From positions 1 to 64,000 of the forward strand of contig NZ_VCNK01000009.1 in the NCBI RefSeq assembly GCF_006265095.1: DNA of 64,000 nt. The letters are read 5' to 3'. The translations under genes were made by a program, and so were the position numbers. This document shows, piece after piece, positions 9,311 to 17,485 of the stretch. The notes under the pieces were generated by a model, which saw only the letters and a list, made by a program, of their open reading frames with translations, had not been told where the DNA came from and ran no database searches. The first letter of the stretch is position 1, and every line of letters starts with the position of its first letter. The DNA comes from Phaeobacter sp. B1627 (lineage in GTDB: Bacteria; Pseudomonadota; Alphaproteobacteria; Rhodobacterales; Rhodobacteraceae).

Positions 9311-10708
9311 ATGAGCGATCAAAGTCTGGGCCTTATGAGCGGTCAGGAGCGCAGCAACTGGATCCGGCTGCGTACCTTGATCGTTCTTCGCTGGGTTGCA
9401 ATCACCGGTCAGGCGACAGCGATCGGCGTCGCGCAAAGTCAGTACAACCTGCAACTGGCTCTGCTGCCGTGCTATCTTGCCATCGGCGTCTCTGCGCTTG
9501 GAAATCTGGTGGCATTGATCATTTTCCCGGAGAACAAGCGCCTGACGGAATTCCAGAATTTCCTGATGGTACTGTTCGATCTCCTGCAGCTGTGCTTTCT
9601 CCTCTATATGACCGGTGGACTGAATAATCCCTTTGCCCTTCTGGTATTGGGTCCGGTGACCATTTCGGCCTCGGTCATGGGCTTGCGGTCAACATTGATA
9701 ATCGGGACAAGCGCGATCATCCTGACCTCGCTCCTTGTCCCATTTCACGTGCCGCTGGAGACATCCGAGGGCGAAATCCTCATTATGCCGACCCTCTTTA
9801 TGTTCGGCCATTGGTGCGCTCTCATCATTGCGATCCTCTTTATCGGTGCCTATTCTTATCGGATCAGCGCAGAAATCCGATCCATGTCCGATGCCCTGGC
9901 GGCAACGCAATTTGCCTTGTCACGCGAACAGAAGCTGACCGACCTCGGCGGAGTTGTTGCCGCTGCCGCGCATGAACTCGGAACGCCCCTGGCGACGATT
10001 AAACTGACCAGTTCGGAGTTGATCGAAGAGCTCGAAGACGCCCCTGATCTGCAAGAGGATGCCCGTCTGATCAGGCAGCAGGCGGACCGCTGCCGGGACA
10101 TTCTTCGCAGTATGGGCAGAGTGGGCAAAGACGATCTGCACCTGCGTCAGGCCCCCTTGTCCGCCCTGGTTCACGAGGCCGCCGAACCTCATTTCAGCCG
10201 GGGCAAGGATATCCGTTTCAGTGAGCATCCTGCCGAAGGCGCCGACCACAGCCCGCCCAGCGTTTTGCGCAAACCCGAGATGATCCATGGGCTGCGGAAC
10301 CTGATCCAGAACGCCGTCGACTTCTCCCATACGAGCGTCTGGATTGAGCTACATTGGAGCACGGACTGGATCAAAGTTCGTATTCTCGACGACGGAAACG
10401 GGTTTCCCGTGCATCTTCTCGGCCGCCTCGGAGACCCTTTCATGCGTCGCCGCGCCCCGCTGACCGATCGCAGTCAGCGTCCGGAGTATGAGGGCATGGG
10501 TCTTGGACTTTTCATCGCCAAAACACTCCTGGAACGCACCGGTGCGCGTCTGAAGTTTGCCAACTGTCGCGATCTCCGCACCTCACAGGATCTGGCCCCT
10601 GAAAAACGGGGCGCACTCGTCACCGTAACATGGCCCCGCCGTAAAATCGACGCGATCCGCGGTGACACGCCCGTCCCTGGCGGTAAAAATATTCCCATAG
10701 GATTTTAG
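9311..10708 (+). CDS. regB: Redox sensor histidine kinase RegB (PrrB)
   Basis: A membrane histidine kinase that phosphorylates RegA under low oxygen. The product has 465 residues: about six transmembrane segments (residues 20-185) containing the quinone-sensing heptad GGLNNPF (102-108), then the H-box AAAHELGTP with phospho-His221. Cys261 in DRCRDILRSM is the conserved redox-active cysteine. N-box NLIQNAVDFS and G-box GMGLGLFIAKTLLERTG follow. Start ATG at 9311 follows a GGGAG site. It is divergent from senC-regA. Confidence 0.97.
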   Translation: MSDQSLGLMSGQERSNWIRLRTLIVLRWVAITGQATAIGVAQSQYNLQLALLPCYLAIGVSALGNLVALIIFPENKRLTEFQNFLMVLFDLLQLCFLLYMTGGLNNPFALLVLGPVTISASVMGLRSTLIIGTSAIILTSLLVPFHVPLETSEGEILIMPTLFMFGHWCALIIAILFIGAYSYRISAEIRSMSDALAATQFALSREQKLTDLGGVVAAAAHELGTPLATIKLTSSELIEELEDAPDLQEDARLIRQQADRCRDILRSMGRVGKDDLHLRQAPLSALVHEAAEPHFSRGKDIRFSEHPAEGADHSPPSVLRKPEMIHGLRNLIQNAVDFSHTSVWIELHWSTDWIKVRILDDGNGFPVHLLGRLGDPFMRRRAPLTDRSQRPEYEGMGLGLFIAKTLLERTGARLKFANCRDLRTSQDLAPEKRGALVTVTWPRRKIDAIRGDTPVPGGKNIPIGF

Positions 10709-10730
10709 TTATTCACTTTTAGTAAACTAA

Positions 10731-10747
10731 TTAAACTTCAATTAACC
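10731..10747 (+). promoter_or_regulatory. CtrA-type binding box upstream of the divL-like gene
   Basis: TTAA at 10731-10734 and TTAACC at 10742-10747 are separated by exactly seven bases, matching the full CtrA consensus TTAA-N7-TTAAC. The box ends 47 bases before the ATG of the divL-like gene and lies just after the regB stop. A candidate -10 (CATATG, around 10760) follows. In Caulobacter and relatives a box at this distance covers the -35 region of activated promoters. Confidence 0.65.
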
Positions 10748-10794
10748 ATTGTCAGAGAACATATGGGCGAAGAAGACTAAGCGAGGCTGGATCC

Positions 10795-12345
10795 ATGCAA
10801 TATCTGATGTCCGTAGAGTGGGTTGTTCTGGTTACCCTTTGCATTGCCAGCGCTGCTGTCGCGGTGTGGTTTTTGAACCCAAAGGCAGAACGCAAAGGCA
10901 TGGAACATGACCTGCTGATTGCAGACGGCCGGACCGATGCCGTTTTCCTGTTCGACGACCAAACCCTGATTGCCTGGTCCTCCGGCGCGCGGAAGCTGCT
11001 CGGCGACAATACCGACGAATTCAGCTGGTCGAAACTCAGGGACAAGCTGGCGCGCAGCTACCCTGGCCTGCCCCAATCACCGGGGTTTCTGCGTGAAGTC
11101 GGGCCGCTGACCCTGTCCGGCACGGCAGAGGCAGACAGTCGGGAGGCCCATTGCGAGTGGATCGACGGCATTACGCGGGTACAGCTACGCCGTACATCCT
11201 CCGAACTCGGTCAGCCCGGCGATGAACAGGAACTGACCACATTGCGCGCTGCGGTCCATCAGGCCCCCTACCCGGTGTGGCTGCAATCTGACGATGCCCG
11301 CGTGACCTGGACCAACCTTGCCTATGATCGGCTGAACCAGAAGATCCGCGGACGTGGCAATGATACCTCCGCGCCATTATTTCCCAACCTGGATGCGCCG
11401 ATGAACAGCGGCCGTCCCGAACGGATCTCGATCGAGCTGACAGAGCTGGACAAAAAGCTCTGGTACAACGTGTCAACGACAGAAACCGAAGCCGGCTGGC
11501 TGTGTCACGCAATGGATGTGAATGCCGTCGTCGATGCGGAAATCGCGCAACGCAATTTTGTCCAGACGCTGGCCAAGACATTTGCACAGCTCTCCATCGG
11601 GCTCGCCATCTTTGACCGAAACCGGCAGTTGGTACTGTTCAACCCGGTGCTGATCGACCTGACTGCCCTGCCTGCCAGTTTTCTGAGTTCGCGGCCCAAT
11701 ATGATGTCATTTTTTGACCGCCTGCGGGATCAGCGCATGATGCCGGAGCCCAAAAACTATTCCAGCTGGCGCCACCAAATGGCTGATCTTCTGGAGGCCG
11801 CCGCCGAAGGCCGGTATCAGGAAACATGGTCTCTGCCGTCGGGATCGGTCTACTCTGTTTCTGGCCGCCCCCATCCGGACGGAGCGATTGCCTTTCTGTT
11901 TGAGGACATCACCGCGGAAATCACCCTCACACGCCAGTTCCGGTCTGAGCTGGAACTGGGACAATCCATCCTCGACAATATTGACGATGCCTTTGCGGTG
12001 TTCGGCGCCGATGGCAGCATGATCTATTCCAACACCGCCTATCATCACATGTGGAAAACGGATCCCGAAGCCAGCTTTGCCAAGATCTCGATCACCGATG
12101 CCTGCAAAACCTGGCAGGAACTCTCCGGCCCCACGCCCACCTGGGGAGAGATCCGCGACTTTGTCTCTGGCGGTACAGAAAACCGCAGCCCCTGGTGGTC
12201 ACGCGTCAATCTCCGGCATGGCGGGCAGTTGATCTGCCGGACCCAAGCGCTGCAGAACGGATCGACCATGGTGCGTTTCCAGCAGGTTGGCCTGCCGATC
12301 GCACCTCCGGAACAGGAACGTTTCACGGTGTCAAAGGAGAGCTGA
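10795..12345 (+). CDS. divL: Multi-PAS membrane protein, DivL-like but without kinase domains
   Basis: A 516-residue protein with one N-terminal transmembrane helix (residues 8-25, VVLVTLCIASAAVAVWF) followed by at least three PAS-like regions: about 35-90, 140-330 and 370-500, with NIDDAFAVFGADGSMIYSN in the last. It ends after the last PAS. No H-box, N-box or ATP-binding G-box is present, and tsaE follows at once. In other alphaproteobacteria the gene before tsaE-addBA-trxA is a DivL-type kinase, and Rhodobacter capsulatus DivL has been described as a PAS-domain protein affecting CtrA and gene transfer agent production. The name rests on synteny and architecture, so it is an inference. The CtrA box upstream fits it. 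Confidence 0.65.
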   Translation: MQYLMSVEWVVLVTLCIASAAVAVWFLNPKAERKGMEHDLLIADGRTDAVFLFDDQTLIAWSSGARKLLGDNTDEFSWSKLRDKLARSYPGLPQSPGFLREVGPLTLSGTAEADSREAHCEWIDGITRVQLRRTSSELGQPGDEQELTTLRAAVHQAPYPVWLQSDDARVTWTNLAYDRLNQKIRGRGNDTSAPLFPNLDAPMNSGRPERISIELTELDKKLWYNVSTTETEAGWLCHAMDVNAVVDAEIAQRNFVQTLAKTFAQLSIGLAIFDRNRQLVLFNPVLIDLTALPASFLSSRPNMMSFFDRLRDQRMMPEPKNYSSWRHQMADLLEAAAEGRYQETWSLPSGSVYSVSGRPHPDGAIAFLFEDITAEITLTRQFRSELELGQSILDNIDDAFAVFGADGSMIYSNTAYHHMWKTDPEASFAKISITDACKTWQELSGPTPTWGEIRDFVSGGTENRSPWWSRVNLRHGGQLICRTQALQNGSTMVRFQQVGLPIAPPEQERFTVSKES

Positions 12346-12386
12346 ACCCGCTTGCGGACAGTCTCTCACGGGGCCATTGTGGCCCA

Positions 12387-12875
12387 ATGACACAGAGCAT
12401 CAAACCGCGCTGCATCCCCCTCGACCTGAGCAGTGGCGACAAGACAACCGAATTGGCCCATCGTATCGCCCGGATCCTCAATCCGGGCGATGTTGTCTTG
12501 CTTGAGGGTCCGATCGGGGCAGGCAAGACCCATTTTGCCCGAAGCCTCATCCAATCCCTTTTGATTGAACCCGAGGATGTGCCCTCCCCGACCTTCACCC
12601 TTGTGCAGATTTACGACCTGGCCCAGTGCGAGCTCTGGCACGCGGATCTTTATCGGCTGTCCCATGTGGATGAGGTTGAGGAATTGGGCCTCATTGCGGC
12701 CTTTGATGATGCGATTTGTCTTGTCGAATGGCCGGAAAAGCTCGGAGAACTGCGCCCAGAAACTGCCTTGACCCTTCGGTTGTCCGTTGATCCCTGTGAA
12801 GAGAACTGCAGGCATGCGGAGTTGGAATGGACCTGTGATACCTGGGACGGCAGACTCAAAGGACTTCAGGAATGA
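12387..12875 (+). CDS. tsaE: tRNA t6A biosynthesis ATPase TsaE
   Basis: The ATPase subunit that resets the TsaB-TsaD complex during t6A37 formation. The product has 162 residues with a Walker [15 protein letters not shown], the Walker B-like [10 protein letters not shown] and the family motif [13 protein letters not shown], with late LVEWPEK. The ATG at 12387 lies 41 bases after the divL-like stop. The frame is open upstream, but MTQSIKPRC is the natural start. Its stop overlaps the amgK start by four bases. Confidence 0.95.
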   Translation: MTQSIKPRCIPLDLSSGDKTTELAHRIARILNPGDVVLLEGPIGAGKTHFARSLIQSLLIEPEDVPSPTFTLVQIYDLAQCELWHADLYRLSHVDEVEELGLIAAFDDAICLVEWPEKLGELRPETALTLRLSVDPCEENCRHAELEWTCDTWDGRLKGLQE

Positions 12876-13870
12876 CCATTCGGAATGATGAAATTGCCGG
12901 TTTTTTGGCAGCGCACGGATATCAATCTTGGACCCACACGACACTGGCAGGGGATGCTTCGACGCGGTGCTACCGACGATTGACGGCCGATACCGGGCAA
13001 ACGGTCATTCTCATGGATTGGCCACCGGAAACCGGCGGCGACACGCGACCCTTCGTCGAGATTGCCACCTATCTGACCGGGTTGAATGTATCCGCGCCTC
13101 AGGTTCTGGCGCAGGATCACGACCGCGGCCTTCTTCTGATCGAAGACCTGGGAGATGCCCTATTCACGCAAGCCATTGCGGCCCAGCCCCAGACAGAAAC
13201 AGAGCTCTATGAGGCCGCAACAGACCTTTTGGTTCAATTGCATGGGGCTCCGGTGCCGGATCTCTCTCCACTCACCCCACGCGTGATGGCAGAGATGACC
13301 GGATTGGCTTTTACGGAGTATCACAGGGCGGTGAGGGGAGATTCAAACGACATTGTGCGCGCGCGATTTGAGGATCAGTTCGAAGAAATACTACGCAGGT
13401 CCCTGACCGGCGACATGGTGTTCGTGCATCGCGATTATCACGCCGAAAACCTCATATGGTTGCCGGACCGGGATGGAATTCGCCGGGTTGGCGTGATCGA
13501 CTTTCAGGACGCCAGGGCAGGCCATCGCTCCTATGATCTGGCCTCTCTCCTGCAGGATGCGCGGCGGGACGTTCCAAAGCGCATCGAAACCGAAATGATA
13601 GAGCGCTACATTCAGGCAACCGGCATTGACGAGGTCTCCTTTCGGCGCGCCTACGCGGTTGCGGGGGTGCAGCGCAACATGCGCATTTTGGGAATATTCG
13701 CGCATTTGTCCCAAAACCTTGGCAAGCGCCAATACATCGACTTCGTGCCGCGCGTCTGGGCGCATTTCGAACGCGGCCTCTCTCATCCTGCCCTGGAAAC
13801 CGTGGCCGAGGCCCTGCTGGACGTTCTTCCGGAACCGAATGCGGACACATTGGAGAAACTGCGCGCATGA
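12872..13870 (+). CDS. amgK: Sugar kinase of the aminoglycoside phosphotransferase fold, probable AmgK
   Basis: AmgK phosphorylates N-acetylmuramate (and N-acetylglucosamine) at the anomeric position in the peptidoglycan recycling route that bypasses de novo UDP-MurNAc synthesis. The product has 332 residues with the APH fold: N-lobe [11 protein letters not shown], the catalytic loop [14 protein letters not shown], then [21 protein letters not shown]. The four-base overlap with a MurU-type uridylyltransferase supports AmgK over other COG3178 kinases. The substrate has not been tested here. Confidence 0.8.
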   Translation: MTIRNDEIAGFLAAHGYQSWTHTTLAGDASTRCYRRLTADTGQTVILMDWPPETGGDTRPFVEIATYLTGLNVSAPQVLAQDHDRGLLLIEDLGDALFTQAIAAQPQTETELYEAATDLLVQLHGAPVPDLSPLTPRVMAEMTGLAFTEYHRAVRGDSNDIVRARFEDQFEEILRRSLTGDMVFVHRDYHAENLIWLPDRDGIRRVGVIDFQDARAGHRSYDLASLLQDARRDVPKRIETEMIERYIQATGIDEVSFRRAYAVAGVQRNMRILGIFAHLSQNLGKRQYIDFVPRVWAHFERGLSHPALETVAEALLDVLPEPNADTLEKLRA

Positions 13871-14559
13871 CCATCTCCCCGCGTGCCATTCTGATATTTG
13901 CGGCTGGGTTCGGGACTCGGATGGGCGCGCTGACCGCGGATCGGCCGAAACCGATGATCCCTGTTGCCGGTCGGCCATTGATTGATCATGCTCTCGATCT
14001 GGCGCAGGCCGTCAAACCGGATCGTATTGTGGTGAACACGCATTATCATGCTGAGGTCCTGCATGCGCACCTCCGGTCACGTGATGTGCTGATCAGCCAT
14101 GAAGAGGGTCAAATTCTCGACACCGGCGGTGGTCTGAAAAAGGCCAGATCCCTGCTGAACAGCCCCAGCGTTTTTACTCTGAATCCCGATGTTGCCTGGA
14201 CCGGACCCAATCCGTTGGCAGCATTGGAACAGGAATGGAATGATGCGCAGATGGACGCGCTGTTGCTGTGTGTGCCGACCATTCGCGCCGTCGGGCGGAT
14301 CGGTGGTGGCGACTTCTCCGTCGATCGTTCGGGCCGCATCACGCGCGGCGGTGACTTGGTCTACACTGGCGCGCAAATAGTGAAGCCAGACCTTCTGGAT
14401 ATAATCCCGGAAACCGTTTTTTCACTCAATCTGCTTTGGGACATGCTGATTGCAAAGGGCAGGGCCTCTGCCGTGGAATATCAGGGCCAATGGTGTGATG
14501 TCGGGCGCCCGGACGGAATCGAACTTGCAGAAAAAATGATGGCGTCATCAGATGTTTGA
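13867..14559 (+). CDS. murU: N-acetylmuramate alpha-1-phosphate uridylyltransferase, probable MurU
   Basis: Converts MurNAc-1-phosphate to UDP-MurNAc, the second step of the AmgK/MurU recycling shunt, which bypasses the fosfomycin target MurA. The product has 230 residues with the nucleotidyltransferase signature [19 protein letters not shown], followed by [17 protein letters not shown] and TLNPDVAW. The usual LTxxxPKP motif is present. It overlaps amgK by four bases and addB by eight. Other sugar-1-phosphate nucleotidyltransferase activities are possible, but the pairing argues for MurU. Confidence 0.8.
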   Translation: MTISPRAILIFAAGFGTRMGALTADRPKPMIPVAGRPLIDHALDLAQAVKPDRIVVNTHYHAEVLHAHLRSRDVLISHEEGQILDTGGGLKKARSLLNSPSVFTLNPDVAWTGPNPLAALEQEWNDAQMDALLLCVPTIRAVGRIGGGDFSVDRSGRITRGGDLVYTGAQIVKPDLLDIIPETVFSLNLLWDMLIAKGRASAVEYQGQWCDVGRPDGIELAEKMMASSDV

Positions 14560-17485
14560 CACGAACATACCCGGCCCCCGCCTGTTTGCGGTTCCCTGTG
14601 GCGTGGATTTTCCGCGTGCCTTGGTGGAAGGGTTGATCCAGCGCAACGCCGGATCGCCGCCGGAGTCCTTGGCCAGGGTCGAGGTTATTCTCAACACAGA
14701 GCGTATGCTGCGTCGGGTGCGGCAGCTGTTCGACAGTGGACCGGCCTTGCTTCTGCCGCGTATTTCCCTGCTCTCCGGGCTCAGCACCCAAGCTACTCTG
14801 CGGGCGTTGCCCCCTGCCCTGCCACCCCTGCGCCGTCGGTTGGAACTCTCGCAGCTGATCGCCAGACTTTTGGAGGCTCAACCGGACCTGGCCGCGCGCT
14901 CATCGCTCTATGATCTGTCCGACAGCCTCGCCGAACTCATTGACGAAATGCAGAGCGAGGGTGTCACAACGGATCAGATTCGCGATCTGGATGTGTCCGA
15001 CATGTCGGGTCACTGGGCCCGGGCAAAATCGTTCATCGGGATCGCCGACGCGTTTGTCGACCTCCATGACGGGGCGCTTGATGTCAACGCCCGCCAGAGG
15101 CAGGTCGTTCTGGAGCTGATCGAAGAGTGGCAGATCAACCCGCCGCAGCACCCGGTCATTCTGGCAGGATCTACCGGGTCGCGCGGGACGACATTGTTGT
15201 TGATGGAGGCAATCTCACGCCTGCCACAGGGCGCGGTTGTGTTGCCGGGCTATGATTTTGATCAACCGGACACGGTCTGGGCCAGTCTCTCCGATGCCAT
15301 GGTTGCTGAGGACCATCCGCAGTACCGGTTCTGGAAGTTGATGCAGGACCTGAAGCTTTCCCCGCGTGACATCCGTCCCTGGACCGACACGCAGCCAAAT
15401 GTCATCGCACGGAACCGTCTGGTTTCGCTGGCCCTTCGGCCCGCACCGGTTACCGACGCCTGGATGAGCGAAGGCCCACAGCTGCGCGATCTCGACAAGG
15501 CGACGGACTCCCTGACGCTGATAGAGGCCGAAAATCCCCGTGCCGAGGCCCTTGCCATTGCCTTGCGATTGCGACAGGCAGCAGAGGACGGGCAGACGGC
15601 GGCTCTGATCACGCCGGACCGGATGCTCACCCGGCAGGTTTCGGCCGCCCTCGATCGCTGGAATATCCTGCCGGACGATTCCGCCGGCCTGCCCTTGCAA
15701 CTGTCACCACCGGGGCGTTTCTTGCGCCATGTTGCAGATCTTTTCTGCCGCCCGTTGCAGGCGGATATGTTGCTCACGCTGCTGAAGCACCCGCTCACCC
15801 ATTCCGGCGATGCCCGTGGCCCCCATTTGCGCCATTCCCGCGAGCTGGAATTGCATATGCGCCGCTATGGACCGCCTTTTCCCGATGCCGCCGCGCTACA
15901 GAATTTCGGAACCGGCCGCGATCTGTTGCCCGGGTGGGCCGATTGGCTGGCCAACACGCTGGCCCATCAGGATCGCACCGGGCCGCGCCCACTCAGTGCA
16001 TGGGTTGCTGACCTTCGCCGCATCGCCGAGGCCATCGCGGCGGGATCTCAGGCGACAGGATCCGGAGGTTTGTGGGACAAGAAAGCCGGCGCCAGTGCGC
16101 ATGACGTGCTGAGCGAACTGGAAGCCGAGGCGCCGCATGGCGGACCAATGACAGCCCGCGATTTCGCTGACCTTCTGGGGGCGCTCTTGTCCCAGAGCGA
16201 GGTGCGCGACCGCGATGCCCCCTACGGCACGATCATGATTTGGGGCACGCTCGAAGCTCGGGTGCAGGGGGCTGATCTGGTGATCCTCGGCGGCCTGAAT
16301 GAGGGCAGTTGGCCCGAAGCCGCGCGGCCCGATCCCTGGCTCAACCGAAAACTGCGCCACGAGGCCGGGCTGTTGTTGCCGGAGCGTCGGATCGGCTTGT
16401 CCGTCCATGATTTCCAGCAAGCGATCGCCGCGCCCGAAGTCTGGCTGACCCGCGCCAAAAGATCCGATGAGGCCGATACGGTGCCCTCTCGTTGGCTGAA
16501 CCGACTGATGAACCTGCTCGGCGGTCTGCCGGAGCAAGGCGGACAAGCCGCGCTCTTTGCGATGCAGGTGCGGGGGCAGGTCTGGCTGGATTGGGCCAGC
16601 GTTCTCGACGCCCCGCTGCCGTCGCCGGCCAGTCCCAGACCCTCTCCGCGACCACCGATACCTGCACGGCCGCGCAGGCTGACGGTGACGGAAATTCCGC
16701 GCCTGATCCGGGACCCCTATGCGATTTATGCCAAACATGTGCTGCGGCTGCGGCCCGTTGATCCGCTGCTTCAGGAACCGGATGCGCTGCTGCGCGGAAC
16801 CGTCATCCACACCGTATTGGAAACATTCATCAAATCCGTTCTGCAAACGCCAGAGAACCTCAACGCCGATGTATTCATTGAACAATCGCGTCGGATTCTC
16901 GAAGCGGAAGTACCCTGGCCCGTCGCCCGGACCCTCTGGCTTTCCCGCCTGCGCAAAGTGGCCGATGATTTTGTCGCGGGCGAGCGAGAGAGACAATCCC
17001 GCGCTCGTCCGTCCGGGTTTGAAACCTCGGGCGCCGTCCGCGTGTCGCCACTGGATTTCGAAATTACAGCCAAAGCAGACCGGATCGACGTGGACGACCT
17101 TGGGGGCCTGCACCTTTATGACTACAAGACCGGCGACCCGCCTTCAGAAAATCAACAAAAATCCTTTGAGAAACAATTGCTGATCGAAACTGCCATGGCA
17201 GAACAAGGCGCCTTTGACCAATACGGTGCGGCCCGGGTGGAACGTTCGCTGTACATCGGCCTGAAGCCGCCGGTAAAAGAGGTCCCCGCCCCGATCCAGG
17301 ACGAACCGCCAGCGAAGGTCTGGGCAGAGCTGCGCAGTCTGATCGAAGCCTATTTTGACCCGGAGCAGGGCTACAGCAGTCGCCGCATGGTGCACCGCGA
17401 TGACTTTGCCGGCGACTATGACCACCTTGCCAGATTTGGTGAATGGGATCGCAGCTCAGACCCCACGCCGGAGGACCTGACATGA
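14552..17485 (+). CDS. addB: AddB subunit of the AddAB double-strand-break repair nuclease
   Basis: Partner of AddA in the alphaproteobacterial helicase-nuclease that resects double-strand breaks for RecA loading. The product has 977 residues: an N-terminal inactivated helicase-like region without a good Walker A, and a C-terminal RecB-family nuclease domain. That domain shows LRGTVIHTVLETF near residue 745 and the catalytic LHLYDYKTGDPPS near residue 850. Overlaps with murU (8 bp) and addA (ATGA) indicate one tight transcript. Confidence 0.95.
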   Translation: MFDTNIPGPRLFAVPCGVDFPRALVEGLIQRNAGSPPESLARVEVILNTERMLRRVRQLFDSGPALLLPRISLLSGLSTQATLRALPPALPPLRRRLELSQLIARLLEAQPDLAARSSLYDLSDSLAELIDEMQSEGVTTDQIRDLDVSDMSGHWARAKSFIGIADAFVDLHDGALDVNARQRQVVLELIEEWQINPPQHPVILAGSTGSRGTTLLLMEAISRLPQGAVVLPGYDFDQPDTVWASLSDAMVAEDHPQYRFWKLMQDLKLSPRDIRPWTDTQPNVIARNRLVSLALRPAPVTDAWMSEGPQLRDLDKATDSLTLIEAENPRAEALAIALRLRQAAEDGQTAALITPDRMLTRQVSAALDRWNILPDDSAGLPLQLSPPGRFLRHVADLFCRPLQADMLLTLLKHPLTHSGDARGPHLRHSRELELHMRRYGPPFPDAAALQNFGTGRDLLPGWADWLANTLAHQDRTGPRPLSAWVADLRRIAEAIAAGSQATGSGGLWDKKAGASAHDVLSELEAEAPHGGPMTARDFADLLGALLSQSEVRDRDAPYGTIMIWGTLEARVQGADLVILGGLNEGSWPEAARPDPWLNRKLRHEAGLLLPERRIGLSVHDFQQAIAAPEVWLTRAKRSDEADTVPSRWLNRLMNLLGGLPEQGGQAALFAMQVRGQVWLDWASVLDAPLPSPASPRPSPRPPIPARPRRLTVTEIPRLIRDPYAIYAKHVLRLRPVDPLLQEPDALLRGTVIHTVLETFIKSVLQTPENLNADVFIEQSRRILEAEVPWPVARTLWLSRLRKVADDFVAGERERQSRARPSGFETSGAVRVSPLDFEITAKADRIDVDDLGGLHLYDYKTGDPPSENQQKSFEKQLLIETAMAEQGAFDQYGAARVERSLYIGLKPPVKEVPAPIQDEPPAKVWAELRSLIEAYFDPEQGYSSRRMVHRDDFAGDYDHLARFGEWDRSSDPTPEDLT

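Noticed and set aside
15896-17113. A 405-codon frame antisense to addB
   Set aside because: It is a composition artefact of GC-rich coding DNA; addB has clear nuclease motifs in the sense frame.
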